Positions 36,089-47,018 are shown, numbered from the stretch's first letter. The stretch: DNA of 64,000 nt from Pseudomonas sp. SJZ074 (GCF_007828215.1 NZ_VIUE01000005.1:124001-188000); one strand, 5' to 3'. Made by a program: numbers and translations. Notes: generated by a model from the letters alone, not told the origin.

Positions 36089-37069
36089 CTACGTATATGA
36101 GCTCAGGGCGTTGTGCATTGCCGCAAAAGCTTTTCCTACTCGTTCGTTGTAACTAAGCATAATTCCTTTTAATCGGCTTGGCTTAAAATTTATACCTACC
36201 GTTCGGCCATAGGCTTGTGCCGCGGCCAAAGCATGCAAGCCATGCTTGTTTTCCACTTCACCGGCATGACCCATTACATAACTTTTGGCGTTGCGAAAGC
36301 GCAAAGTATCCGCTCTCATGTCCGGATTAACCTCGAGTAACTTATTTTCTATGTGTTGAGCGATGAAATTATACTCCCGACCATTCCATAGCTCTGAAGA
36401 AATCGAAACCATCATGGCATCCAATATCGAGCCCTTATGCGCCGCTGAGTTAAGTGGGGATTTATATTCCGCAACTCCAGTGTCATATAGAAACTGTGAA
36501 AATTCGTTACATTCATTTAATTTATACTGATCTTCAACCCAAGCTGTTGCTCCAAAAGCTGATGTCATATATTCGTACATGCCATCGTGGCCTTGGTGTC
36601 CAAGCCCGAAATCGTCTTTCACAACTTCATGCATGTGTGCCATAACGTTGTTATAGCCAGCTCGCTTTTCAGCCGGTAAAGATATCGCGTCTGCTGATAA
36701 CCGCATGATGATTTTAGCTGAAACTAAACTAGTGGTTTTGTGAGTTTCATTCCATCCATTGAAAAACATCAGAACAGTAGGGTCCACCGTTTGCTTTCTA
36801 AGGAAGGCTCTGAATGCGCTTTCAGTATGGAAATGGGCTTCTTGTGTAATTGGATGGCGAAGCACCTCAAGCATGGCATCTTGAAGTTCGGATATTTGCA
36901 CTATGTGAGCTGGCGAGGGTTCCCTGCGGTGATTTTCAAATATGGTTCGTCCGGGAATTTTCAAGTTTCGTATGTGCTTGGGTAGTGACTCAACAAAAAA
37001 CTCCCCAAACTCTTGCATAGACTTGCTTTCAAATATATCGAAGCGACGTTGCTGTGATGCTGAGTTCAT
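36089..37069 (-). CDS. Candidate heme-oxygenase-like diiron enzyme (HDO-like)
   Basis: 326 residues, helical, no signal peptide or membrane helix. I see the iron-ligand pattern of heme-oxygenase-like diiron oxidases: HEVVKDDFGLGHQGHDGMY (Asp152/153 and His161, the N-x2-D/E-x-G-x-G-x4-H type block) and a late GHAGEVENKHG (His268, Glu271/273, His276). An upstream Glu such as E83 would complete the set. Enzymes of this fold cleave C-C or C-N bonds or oxidise amines. AAGGAA lies eight bases before the ATG. AT-rich; divergent LysR gene upstream and the TauE exporter downstream. Family assignment is from motifs only and could be wrong. Confidence 0.5.
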   Translation of the reverse strand: MNSASQQRRFDIFESKSMQEFGEFFVESLPKHIRNLKIPGRTIFENHRREPSPAHIVQISELQDAMLEVLRHPITQEAHFHTESAFRAFLRKQTVDPTVLMFFNGWNETHKTTSLVSAKIIMRLSADAISLPAEKRAGYNNVMAHMHEVVKDDFGLGHQGHDGMYEYMTSAFGATAWVEDQYKLNECNEFSQFLYDTGVAEYKSPLNSAAHKGSILDAMMVSISSELWNGREYNFIAQHIENKLLEVNPDMRADTLRFRNAKSYVMGHAGEVENKHGLHALAAAQAYGRTVGINFKPSRLKGIMLSYNERVGKAFAAMHNALSSYT

Positions 37070-37224
37070 AGGTATCTTTCCTTGAAAATGATCGAATTAT
37101 TTAATTCTCTTAGAATGTTCTGATTTACCTTCCTTGAAAATCAGCTTCTAAATGTTAAGCGACTTGAGGGTGTGCAACAAGTGACTTATACTCAGCAAAT
37201 AATTCACTTTCAGTGAGTAGTGGG

Positions 37225-38094
37225 ATGGAGCTCTCTCAGCTAACTATGTTCAAGACCGTGGCCGATCAAGGTAGTATTGTTCGTGCTGCTACACTGTTGC
37301 ACTGTGTTCCGTCAAATATTACGAATAGGATTAAAATTTTAGAAAGGGAGCTTGGCGTTTCCTTGTTCATAAGGCAAGGAAGAGGGCTCGTCATCAGTCC
37401 TGCCGGTAAATTATTTCTTGGCTACACGAATAGAATATTGTCCTTGTGTCAGGAGTCACAAAGAGCTCTCGATCCTATGGCTGCGCCCTCGGGAAGTTTG
37501 AGAATTGGCGCTATTGAATCGTCAGCTACAGGTAGATTGCCCAAGTTGTTGTCAAGGTACCATCATCTCTATCCTCTGGTGCAAATGCAATTTGGTACTG
37601 GCGATTGGTCGCACTTATTAATTGATGTGGTGAGCCATAAACTGGATGGGGCAATCATCGCTGTCAGACCTGAGCATCCGGATATTGCTGCCACTGAGAT
37701 TTACAAGGAAGAGCTGGTGTTGATCGCTTCTGCGACGGCGGCGCGGATAAGTGAACCGCAGGATTTAAGTGGCATGGATATATTCATGTGGCCAGAGAGA
37801 TGCCCGTATAGGGGATCGCTGGAAAACTGGCTGAGGATGCATGAGGTGTCGAGCTCCATAATTGATATAGCCAGTTATGGCACCATTCTTGGCTGCGTTA
37901 GCTCCGGTGCCGGAGCTTCCTTAGTTCCGAGGGGGATGTATGAACAGTTCAAAAACATTGGAAGTATAAGTGGGTATATGTTTGATGATTTGACGCCTAT
38001 ACAAAATTATTTTATGTGGAACAAGAATGTTGAAGTTCATCGTGCGAAGGACAAGTTTGTCGAACTGCTGGTAGAAGAGTTCAAAGAAATATGA
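37225..38094 (+). CDS. LysR-family transcriptional regulator
   Basis: 289 residues from the ATG at 37225; a GTG at 37213 is also possible. N-terminal winged helix-turn-helix (MFKTVADQGSIVRAATLLHCVPSNITNRIKILERELG) and an effector domain with FIRQGRGLVISPAG. AT-rich coding like the two genes it faces. The 155-base spacer to the HDO-like gene is AT-rich and must carry both promoters. It likely controls the HDO-exporter pair. Confidence 0.9.
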   Translation: MELSQLTMFKTVADQGSIVRAATLLHCVPSNITNRIKILERELGVSLFIRQGRGLVISPAGKLFLGYTNRILSLCQESQRALDPMAAPSGSLRIGAIESSATGRLPKLLSRYHHLYPLVQMQFGTGDWSHLLIDVVSHKLDGAIIAVRPEHPDIAATEIYKEELVLIASATAARISEPQDLSGMDIFMWPERCPYRGSLENWLRMHEVSSSIIDIASYGTILGCVSSGAGASLVPRGMYEQFKNIGSISGYMFDDLTPIQNYFMWNKNVEVHRAKDKFVELLVEEFKEI

Positions 38095-38139
38095 TGGTAT
38101 TTTTACAAAGGTAGGTGGGGTGCCGTTGCCGGCTCTAAC

Positions 38140-38287
38140 ATGCCCAACCTCAGTGATATCTACCCGGCAGGGGGATCGGACCAGGCGCGTATCAAGGAAG
38201 TGGAGAACAACAGGATTGTTTTGGAGCAAAGTGCCCGGGGCGGGCAGCCCCTTCATCGTGACCACCCACCGTCAGGTTGTGCCCTAG
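38140..38287 (+). pseudogene. Broken partial copy of the gene at 39226
   Basis: Bases 38140-38287 match 39670-39816, the last 49 codons and stop of the hypothetical gene at 39226, at high identity. The copy lacks the 5' three quarters and has a one-base insertion near 38237-38245 that shifts the frame. A leftover from duplication of the segment that also carries the repeat family. Confidence 0.75.
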
Positions 38288-38291
38288 AACT

Positions 38292-38398
38292 CACATCGCC
38301 TTGCGCCTTTCCCTACAACTACGCCAGAATCCGCCGGCTTGTGCGCCCTGGGCAGCGTCGGTAGTTTGAGTCCTGTCACTGCTCATCAGTGATCGGGT
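38292..38398. repeat. Accessory repeat family, copy B
   Basis: Matches copy A (29724-29821) and copy C (39821-39900). It follows the broken gene copy directly, just as copy C follows the intact gene, so gene end and repeat were duplicated as one unit. Ends with the hairpin-forming GCTCATCAGTGATC. Confidence 0.65.
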
Positions 38399-38596
38399 TT
38401 AGTCGCCCGTCGTAGCTAAGTCGCTCAAGCGTCCATCAGTCAGGTATTCCCCATCCCTGCGCTCGATGGTGGCTGTGCGCAGGGCGCCCTTGGGCGCGCC
38501 GATTTCTTAGCTCGTCGGTCGACTAACCTGCGTACAGCTGCCACCCATCGTTTAGTCGCGAGCGGGTCGTAGCCTCAACCAAAGAGAGCTAAGACC
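38397..38596 (+). promoter_or_regulatory. Long leader of the DUF6124 gene with internal direct repeats
   Basis: This 200-base leader has GTTTAGTCGC at 38397 and again at 38550, each followed within 16 bases by GTCGTAGC, plus self-complementary segments (GGGCGCCCTTGGGCGCGCC near 38485-38505). It could be a structured RNA leader or a regulatory array. No reading frame fits. It fills the gap before the DUF6124 gene. Confidence 0.4.
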
Positions 38597-38956
38597 ATGG
38601 TCAAAATTACACCGAATCCTCCAGTTACCGACGAACATGTCTCCCGCGCCCAGACTGCGCGTAACAAGAAAATCGACGACGCTGCTACGCGAGCGTTGGA
38701 TTTCTATCTAAATCCCAAGCCTGACAAAGAAACGTCCGACAATCCCAACACCATCTTTCGCATCGCTTCTGATGTGGATTCTGAATGCCTGCTTGCCAGC
38801 CTCAGTGAGAACCTGGCTTCGGCCAATGCCATGATCAGTGATCTGGCGTTCGATCTCGACGGATCGCGGCGGCATGTGGCGTTGGGGATTCAACAGGTGA
38901 TTGAGTTGAGTGAGCTATTGGCGAATCGGGCGTTGGATATTGTTGAGGTGAGATAG
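38597..38956 (+). CDS. DUF6124 family protein
   Basis: 119 residues with the DUF6124 pattern known to me from Pseudomonas: MVKITPNPPVT at the start, KKIDDAATRALDFYLNP, FRIASDVDSECLLASLSENLASANAMISDLAFDLDGSRRHVALGIQQVIELSELLANRALD. The helix-rich C-terminal half has the composition of a bundle. AGAGAGCTAAG precedes the ATG. Function unknown; the long leader and adjacent repeats are its typical company in this region. Confidence 0.82.
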   Translation: MVKITPNPPVTDEHVSRAQTARNKKIDDAATRALDFYLNPKPDKETSDNPNTIFRIASDVDSECLLASLSENLASANAMISDLAFDLDGSRRHVALGIQQVIELSELLANRALDIVEVR

Positions 38957-39225
38957 CCGAGGCGCTTGACCTCAGTACAGGAAAGGCCTTGCCCAACTAG
39001 GCCTTTCTTGTGCGAAGAGAAGGGCCGCCCTGAACAACCGCTGGTTTTCCCTTGTCGACGACACGTCAGGAATGAGGATAAATCGCCGAAGAAACTCAAG
39101 TTGTTGAATTGAACGCCGATAGGATGCGCAAGAATTTCTCCCGAGGGACCGGGGCATGCTTTACGGCAATACTTGCTTAGGAGAACCGGAGTGCTGCACG
39201 CCTCCTCATGGATTAGGAGCTTTCA

Positions 39226-39816
39226 ATGAGCATTGTCTCGACACTTAAGCAGTACTCTGTAAAAGGCTGGGCCGCTGTTGTAGCCATTGTTGGTTTGATG
39301 GCAGGGCTCCCTAGCATCTCATCCTGGTTGGCCGACATGAGGGCTGACTACTACAAAAGCCATTTCATTGGCCGTTGGACCGAAGAGTTCAGCTATCCCA
39401 ATGGCGGCGGCGTTCAGTTCGAGTTCAAGGGCATGACCGAATACTTCGCCAACAACCATTACAATCTGAGCGGGGTGATCGCGCTGGTGGGGACAGAGCC
39501 TTCGAAACCCTATCGCTTTGAGTACAGCGTCAATGGCGCGGGTAGCTGGAGTGCCGATAGCGAGTACCTTTCGTTCACATTGGAGCAAATGAAGACGGTG
39601 CCCAAGACGTACACGGTGGATGGCAAGGATATTTCGCCTCTGACGGTGGCGCAGTTTGTCGGCCCTAGCATGCCCAACCTCAGTGATATCTACCCGGCAG
39701 GGGCATCGGGGCAAGCGCGCATCAAAGAGGTGGAAAAGAACAGGATTGTCTTGGAGCAAAGCGCCCTGGACGGCAGCCCCTTCATCGTAACCACCCACCG
39801 TCAGGTCGCACCCTAG
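39226..39816 (+). CDS. Membrane-anchored hypothetical protein
   Basis: 196 residues. One N-terminal membrane helix (GWAAVVAIVGLMAGLPSISS) and then a soluble beta-rich domain, FIGRWTEEFSYPNGGGVQFEFKGMTEYF, reading like a lipocalin or similar barrel facing the periplasm (inference). TTAGGAGC lies six bases before the ATG. No family recognised. A truncated, frameshifted copy of its last quarter lies at 38140-38287, and a repeat copy follows it. Confidence 0.75.
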   Translation: MSIVSTLKQYSVKGWAAVVAIVGLMAGLPSISSWLADMRADYYKSHFIGRWTEEFSYPNGGGVQFEFKGMTEYFANNHYNLSGVIALVGTEPSKPYRFEYSVNGAGSWSADSEYLSFTLEQMKTVPKTYTVDGKDISPLTVAQFVGPSMPNLSDIYPAGASGQARIKEVEKNRIVLEQSALDGSPFIVTTHRQVAP

Positions 39817-39820
39817 AGCT

Positions 39821-39900
39821 CACATCGCGTTGCGCCTTTGCCTACAACTACGCCAGAATCCGCTGGCTTGTGCGCCCTGGGCCTCGTCGGTAGTTTGAGT
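39821..39900. repeat. Accessory repeat family, copy C
   Basis: Third copy, starting five bases after the stop of the gene at 39226. It diverges from copies A and B after GTAGTTTGAGTC and lacks the terminal hairpin. Confidence 0.65.
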
Positions 39901-39957
39901 CATATTAGCGATCCCACATGGGCGCCTGTTGTTCTGTAAGAGGGGCGGCGTACTGGG

Positions 39958-40287
39958 TTACTGAATATCTTTCAAATAACAACTGAGCGCGATGAGCGGG
40001 TCCTCGAACTGAATCAGTTTCTGTGCAGAACTAAAGTCTATCGCCAGGCGCTGCAATTCGCGGCCCAAAACTGTATCAACGCCCCCAAGCGTCCCTTGGA
40101 CAAGATCCAGGCAGCGCTCTATCTTAGCTTGAATCCCCTGAATATCCCCCCGCCGCACCAGCAGCCCAAACACCTCCCGATCATAGTCCCCCATCAACGG
40201 ATCATCCCGCAAAATCGGACTATGCCCCTCCGTCTCATAAGCCAGCTTCAGCGAGTAAAGAGCGACCGTTTCCAGCAGCAATTCCAT
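39958..40287 (-). CDS. Small hypothetical protein
   Basis: 109 residues from the ATG at 40287 (AAGGA upstream; the frame is open to 40332). Helical, soluble, no recognised family: MELLLETVALYSLKLAYE, PILRDDPLMGDYDREVFGLLVRRGD, KLIQFEDPLIALSCYLKDI. Its place in a repeat-rich accessory segment and its size would suit an immunity or antitoxin protein, but no partner is visible. Confidence 0.65.
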   Translation of the reverse strand: MELLLETVALYSLKLAYETEGHSPILRDDPLMGDYDREVFGLLVRRGDIQGIQAKIERCLDLVQGTLGGVDTVLGRELQRLAIDFSSAQKLIQFEDPLIALSCYLKDIQ

Positions 40288-40396
40288 GGGGTGAAGTCCT
40301 TTGTCAGCGGGTGAGGAGGGGCGGTGGATCAATTGGGCGTTGCAAGGCGGAGCGTCGGCGGAGGTAGGGGCATTTTTGTGAGCGCTTTGCGCTCAA

Positions 40397-40509
40397 GCGG
40401 GAGCAAGCTCCCTCGCCACAGGTTCCTACTAGCCACAGATTCTTCCTTGCCACAGGTTTGGTGGTTGGGGCCGCTTCGCGACCCAACGGGGATAAATCCC
40501 CTCGCCACA
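40397..40509. repeat. Dispersed repeats before tRNA-Leu
   Basis: Two palindromic units of the GTGGCGAGGG family: GCGGGAGCAAGCTCCCTCGC at 40397-40416 and, at 40487-40510, GGGGATAAATCCCCTCGCCA. Several CCACAGG/CCACAGA words lie between them. They occupy most of the spacer between the hypothetical gene and the tRNA gene. Confidence 0.65.
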
Positions 40510-40541
40510 AAAGGGCATGGTCAATCACTTTCCTGCAGACG

Positions 40542-40571
40542 AAAAAAAAGACCTTGAATTTCAAGGTCTTT
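40542..40571 (-). terminator. Intrinsic terminator of tRNA-Leu
   Basis: A 12-base-pair stem (AAAGACCTTGAA and complement, 40547-40571), followed in the minus-strand direction by eight T. It ends the transcript of the tRNA gene nine bases upstream. Confidence 0.85.
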
Positions 40572-40579
40572 CTTTAAAA

Positions 40580-40664
40580 TGGTGCCCCGAGGGAGACTCG
40601 AACTCCCACTCCTTTCGAAAACGGATTTTGAATCCGCCGCGTCTACCAATTCCGCCATCAGGGC
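40580..40664 (-). tRNA. tRNA-Leu (CAA)
   Basis: 85 bases including an encoded CCA end. On the minus strand: acceptor GCCCTGA, D-arm with TTGGTAGACGC, anticodon arm GGATTCAAAATCC with anticodon CAA, a long variable arm typical of leucine tRNAs, and T-arm GGAGTTCGAGTCTCC. Decodes UUG. Flanked by a terminator and, on the other side, the queA promoter region. Confidence 0.95.
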
Positions 40665-40772
40665 TCAATGGCGGCGAAGTATAGAGAGGTGCCTACCGTT
40701 GGTCAATCACGTTTCATGGTGAATTTTTGATAATTCCGCTAGACTTTCCGGCCCTGCTAGACGAACCCCATC

Positions 40773-42952
<2,180 letters not shown>

Positions 42953-42995
42953 GTTTTCCGATCCCTAGATTCAATACTTGCAACTGGAGTGCTAA

Positions 42996-43331
42996 ATGAG
43001 CTTTTTTATCTCTAACGCCATGGCTGATGCCGCTGCCCCTGCAGCTGCGCCTATGGGTGGCGGTTTCGAGTGGATTTTCCTGGTCGGCTTCCTGGTCATC
43101 TTCTACCTGATGATCTGGCGTCCACAGGCCAAGCGCGCCAAAGAGCAGAAGAACCTGCTCAGCAGCCTGCAGAAGGGCGACGAAGTGGTGACCACTGGCG
43201 GTATCGCCGGCAAGATCACCAAAGTGGCCGATGACTTCGTGGTACTGGAAGTGTCCGACACCGTTGAAATGAAGTTCCAGAAGGGCGCTATCGCGGCCAC
43301 GCTGCCTAAAGGCACGCTGAAAGCGATCTAA
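42996..43331 (+). CDS. yajC: Preprotein translocase accessory subunit YajC
   Basis: 111 residues with one membrane helix (FEWIFLVGFLVIFYLMIW) followed by RPQAKRAKEQKNLLSSLQKGDEVVTTGGIAGKI, the family signature. Works with SecD and SecF in the inner membrane next to SecYEG. First gene of yajC-secD-secF; 43 bases after tgt. Confidence 0.96.
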   Translation: MSFFISNAMADAAAPAAAPMGGGFEWIFLVGFLVIFYLMIWRPQAKRAKEQKNLLSSLQKGDEVVTTGGIAGKITKVADDFVVLEVSDTVEMKFQKGAIAATLPKGTLKAI

Positions 43332-43393
43332 GGTTTCAAACATCTCTTCAATCGACGGGGCGCGCAAGGCGCCCCGCGTCATAAGCGGGCGGC

Positions 43394-45265
43394 GTGATGC
43401 TGAACAAATACCCTCTGTGGAAATATGTACTGATCCTGGCGGTGCTGGCGGTCGGTCTGATTTATTCCGCTCCCAACCTCTACCCGGATGACCCGGCCAT
43501 TCAGGTCAGTGGCGCAAGCACTGCCTTGCAGGTCACCCAGGCGGATCTGGACCGTGCGAGCGCGGCCCTCAAGACCTCCGGTATCGAAGTCAAGGCTGCG
43601 TCTGTTGCCGAAAATGGCAAGGGCGGCCTGTTGCGCCTGGTCAAGGCTGAAGACCAACTGCCGGCCAAGGACGTGGTGCGCAAGGCGTTGGGCGACGATT
43701 ACGTCGTAGCTCTGAACCTGGCCCAGACCACCCCGCAATGGCTGCGCAAATTCGGCGCGCATCCGATGAAGCTGGGCCTGGACTTGTCCGGCGGTGTGCA
43801 CTTCCTGCTGGAAGTGGACATGGACAAAGCCCTCGACGCGCGGATGAAAGTCTACGAAGGCGACGTCAAGAGTCTGTTGCGTAAGGAGCGCGTGCGCTAT
43901 CGCAGCCTGCCGGCCTTCAACGGTGCCATTCAGCTGGGCTTCAGCGATGAAGATACCCGCGAGCAGGCCCGTGCACTGGTCCGCAAAACCTTCAACGATT
44001 TCGACATTGTGCCGGCCGACCTCAATGGTCAACCGGTGCTGCGTCTGGCGATGACCCCGGCCAAGCTGGCGGAAATCCGCGAATACTCCATCAAGCAGAA
44101 CTTGACCACGGTGCGTAACCGCGTCAACGAGCTGGGTGTGGCCGAACCGATCGTGCAGCGCCAGGGTGCCAACCGCATCGTGGTCGAGCTGCCGGGTGTG
44201 CAGGACACCGCCGAGGCCAAGCGTATCCTCGGCAAGACCGCCAACCTGGAGTTCCGCCTCGCGGCCGAGCCGGGTGCGTCCAAGGCCACTTCCGAGAGCT
44301 TCGAGTTCCGTGAGGGCAACCGCCCGGCGGCGCAGATCGAGCGCGGCCTGATCATCACCGGTGACCAGGTCACCGACGCCAAGGCGAGCTTCGACGAGCA
44401 CGGTCGTCCACAGGTGAACATCCACCTCGACGGCCACGGCGGCGAACTGATGAGCCGCGCCACGCGCAGCAATGTCGGTCGCAGCATGGCGGTGATCTTC
44501 ATTGAGCAGAAGCCGATCACCACCTATACCAAGCAAGTGGTCGACGGCGTCGAAAAAGACGTCGCGGTGCAGGCGTTCAAGGAAGAGAAGAAGATCATCA
44601 GTTTGGCGACCATCCAGTCGCCACTGGGCAGCCAGTTCCGCATCACCGGCCTGAACGGCCAGGGTGAATCCTCCGAGCTGGCGCTGCTGCTGCGCGCCGG
44701 TGGCCTGGCCGCACCGATGTACTTCGCTGAAGAACGCACCATCGGCCCGAGCCTGGGTGCGGACAACATCACCAAGGGTATCGATGCGTCGCTGTGGGGC
44801 ATGCTGTTCGTGTCGCTGTTCATCATCGCTATCTACCGCTTCTTCGGCCTCATCGCCACCGTCGCGCTGGCGGTGAACATGGTGATGCTGCTGGCCTTGA
44901 TGTCGCTGCTGGGTGCCACGCTGACCCTGCCGGGTATCGCCGGTATCGTATTGACCATGGGTATGGCGGTGGACGCCAACGTGCTGATCTTCTCGCGGAT
45001 ACGTGAAGAGATCGCCGCGGGCATGTCGATCCAGCGGGCAATCAACGAAGGCTTCGGCCGGGCATTCACTGCGATTCTCGACGCCAACCTGACCACGTTG
45101 CTGGTGGGCGGGATTCTCTTCGCCATGGGCACCGGCCCGGTCAAGGGCTTCGCAGTGACCATGTCCCTCGGGATCTTTACCTCGATGTTCACAGCCATCA
45201 TGGTGACCCGCGCAATGGTCAACCTGATCTTTGGCGGTCGTGACTTCAAGAAGTTGTGGATTTAA
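43394..45265 (+). CDS. secD: Protein translocase subunit SecD
   Basis: 623 residues. One N-terminal helix, a large periplasmic P1 domain (GLDLSGGVHFLLEVD, TVRNRVNELGVAEPIVQRQG) and five C-terminal helices with the conserved GMAVDANVLIFSRIREE. Uses the proton gradient to help pull translocated proteins out of SecYEG. 62 bases after yajC, 9 bases before secF. Confidence 0.97.
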   Translation: MMLNKYPLWKYVLILAVLAVGLIYSAPNLYPDDPAIQVSGASTALQVTQADLDRASAALKTSGIEVKAASVAENGKGGLLRLVKAEDQLPAKDVVRKALGDDYVVALNLAQTTPQWLRKFGAHPMKLGLDLSGGVHFLLEVDMDKALDARMKVYEGDVKSLLRKERVRYRSLPAFNGAIQLGFSDEDTREQARALVRKTFNDFDIVPADLNGQPVLRLAMTPAKLAEIREYSIKQNLTTVRNRVNELGVAEPIVQRQGANRIVVELPGVQDTAEAKRILGKTANLEFRLAAEPGASKATSESFEFREGNRPAAQIERGLIITGDQVTDAKASFDEHGRPQVNIHLDGHGGELMSRATRSNVGRSMAVIFIEQKPITTYTKQVVDGVEKDVAVQAFKEEKKIISLATIQSPLGSQFRITGLNGQGESSELALLLRAGGLAAPMYFAEERTIGPSLGADNITKGIDASLWGMLFVSLFIIAIYRFFGLIATVALAVNMVMLLALMSLLGATLTLPGIAGIVLTMGMAVDANVLIFSRIREEIAAGMSIQRAINEGFGRAFTAILDANLTTLLVGGILFAMGTGPVKGFAVTMSLGIFTSMFTAIMVTRAMVNLIFGGRDFKKLWI

Positions 45266-45274
45266 GGGGCTGCC

Positions 45275-46189
45275 ATGTTACGTACAATCAACTTCATGGG
45301 CGTTCGCAACGTTGCGTTCGGCGTCACATTGTTCCTTACCGTGCTGGCGTTGTTCAGCTGGGCCACCAAGGGCCTGAACTACGGCCTGGACTTTACCGGC
45401 GGTACGCTCATCGAGCTGACCTACGAGCGTCCGGCCGATGTGACCAAGGTGCGTGAGCAACTGGCAACGTCCGGTTACCACGAAGCCATCGTACAGAGCT
45501 TCGGTGCAACCACCGACCTGCTGGTGCGCATGCCGGGTGAAGATCCGCAACTGGGCCACCAGGTTGCCGATGCCTTGCAGAAGGCCGGTGGCGACAACCC
45601 GGCGAAGGTCAAGCGCGTCGAGTTCGTGGGCCCGCAAGTGGGTGAAGAACTGCGCGACCAGGGCGGCCTCGGCATGCTGATGGCGCTGGGCGGTATCCTG
45701 CTTTACCTGGCCTTCCGCTTTCAGTGGAAATTCGCGGTGGGCGCCATTGTCTCGCTGATCCACGACGTGGCCGTGACGGTGGGTATCCTGTCGTTCTTCC
45801 AGATCACCTTCGACCTGACGGTGCTGGCGGCGGTGCTGGCGATCATCGGTTACTCGCTCAACGACACCATCGTGGTGTTCGACCGGGTGCGTGAGAACTT
45901 CCGCGTGCTGCGCAAGGCCTCGTTGATCGAGAACATCAACATCTCGACCACCCAGACCCTGCTGCGGACCATGGCGACGTCGATCTCCACCTTGCTGGCG
46001 ATTGCCGCGCTGCTGTTCTTTGGTGGCGACAACCTGTTCGGATTCTCCATTGCGCTGTTTATCGGTGTATTGGCGGGTACCTACTCGTCGATCTACATCG
46101 CCAACGTGGTGCTGATCTGGCTGAACCTGAACTCCGAGGACCTGATTCCTCCTGCGGCCACCGAAACGGAAGTGGACGACCGCCCGTAA
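45275..46189 (+). CDS. secF: Protein translocase subunit SecF
   Basis: 304 residues with six helices, GLDFTGGTLIELTY in the periplasmic part and the family motif IIGYSLNDTIVVFDRVREN. Partner of SecD. Last gene of the yajC-secD-secF unit, followed by a strong terminator. Confidence 0.97.
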   Translation: MLRTINFMGVRNVAFGVTLFLTVLALFSWATKGLNYGLDFTGGTLIELTYERPADVTKVREQLATSGYHEAIVQSFGATTDLLVRMPGEDPQLGHQVADALQKAGGDNPAKVKRVEFVGPQVGEELRDQGGLGMLMALGGILLYLAFRFQWKFAVGAIVSLIHDVAVTVGILSFFQITFDLTVLAAVLAIIGYSLNDTIVVFDRVRENFRVLRKASLIENINISTTQTLLRTMATSISTLLAIAALLFFGGDNLFGFSIALFIGVLAGTYSSIYIANVVLIWLNLNSEDLIPPAATETEVDDRP

Positions 46190-46218
46190 GGCGCGTCGCT
46201 CCGCCCGTCACCGCTGAA

Positions 46219-46248
46219 AAGGCGCGAATTGAACTCGCGCCTTTTTTT
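46219..46248 (+). terminator. Intrinsic terminator after secF
   Basis: Stem AAGGCGCGA with its complement TCGCGCCTT around a seven-base loop, and a seven-T run. Lies 30 bases after secF. Confidence 0.92.
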
Positions 46249-46306
46249 ATGCTCCAAGGCTGGGAGAAGCGCGGATTATTCCGCTGGTGATGCCCAGGAG
46301 GTTCAA

Positions 46307-46855
46307 GTGAACAAATCGATGCTGGTTGGTGCGGTATTGGGTGCTGTCGGTGTTACTGCCGGTGGTGCGGTCGCCACCTACAGCTTGGTGAAAAGTGGTC
46401 CTGAGTATGCGCAGGTGCTGGCAGTGGAGCCGGTCAAGACTCAGATCAAAACCCCGCGTGAGGTCTGCAAGGACGTCACCGTGACCCGGCAGCGGCCGGT
46501 CCAGGATCAACATCAGATTGCCGGTACTGTGTTGGGCGCCGTGGCGGGTGGCCTGTTGGGTAACCAGATCGGCGGCGGCACCGGCAAGAAAATCGCCACC
46601 GTGGCGGGTGCGGCCGGTGGTGGTTATGCCGGTAACAAGATTCAGGAAGGCATGCAGGAGCGCGACACCTACACCACCACCCAGACGCGCTGCAACACGG
46701 TCAATGACATCAGCGACAAGGTGGTAGGCTACGACGTTCGCTACATGCTCGACGGCAAAGAAGGTAAAGTCCGCATGGACCGCGACCCGGGCAACCAGAT
46801 CCCGGTGAGCAAGGAAGGCCAACTGATCCTGGGCCAGAACCAACCGGCGCAGTGA
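46307..46855 (+). CDS. Glycine zipper 2TM-domain outer-membrane protein
   Basis: 182 residues from a GTG at 46307 that has a perfect AGGAGG upstream; the frame is open to 46229, inside the secF terminator. N-terminal helix (LVGAVLGAVGVTAGGAVATY), then the glycine zipper TVLGAVAGGLLGNQIGGGTGKK and a YMLDGKEGKVRMDRDPG tail, as in SlyB/RcsF-like envelope proteins of the PF05433 family. Likely envelope-associated. Followed by its own terminator. Confidence 0.88.
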   Translation: MNKSMLVGAVLGAVGVTAGGAVATYSLVKSGPEYAQVLAVEPVKTQIKTPREVCKDVTVTRQRPVQDQHQIAGTVLGAVAGGLLGNQIGGGTGKKIATVAGAAGGGYAGNKIQEGMQERDTYTTTQTRCNTVNDISDKVVGYDVRYMLDGKEGKVRMDRDPGNQIPVSKEGQLILGQNQPAQ

Positions 46856-46871
46856 TCTGAATGTTTTGAAG

Positions 46872-46897
46872 AAGCACCCTTCGGGGTGCTTTTTTTA
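46872..46897 (+). terminator. Intrinsic terminator after the glycine zipper gene
   Basis: Stem AGCACCC with GGGTGCT around TTCG-like loop bases, then seven T. Begins 17 bases after the stop. Confidence 0.9.
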
Positions 46898-46928
46898 TGC
46901 CCGGATTCCAGGATCCATCACTCAATCC

Positions 46929-47018
46929 TGTGGGAGCGGGCTTGCTCGCGAATGCGGACTGGCATTCAAACCAGACATCGACTGACCCACCGCTTTCGCG
47001 AGCAAGCCCGCTCCCACA
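46929..47018. repeat. REP pair (REPIN)
   Basis: Direct REP 46929-46953 (TGTGGGAGCGGGCTTGCTCG) and inverted REP 46995-47018 with 41 bases between. Sits between two terminators in the convergent spacer. Confidence 0.88.

Noticed and set aside
37078..37141. Exact 12-base direct repeats TTCCTTGAAAAT (37078 and 37130) as LysR sites
   Set aside because: On the minus strand the first copy contains AAGGAA at eight bases from the HDO-like start codon, so it is a ribosome-binding site. The pair may be coincidence in AT-rich DNA.
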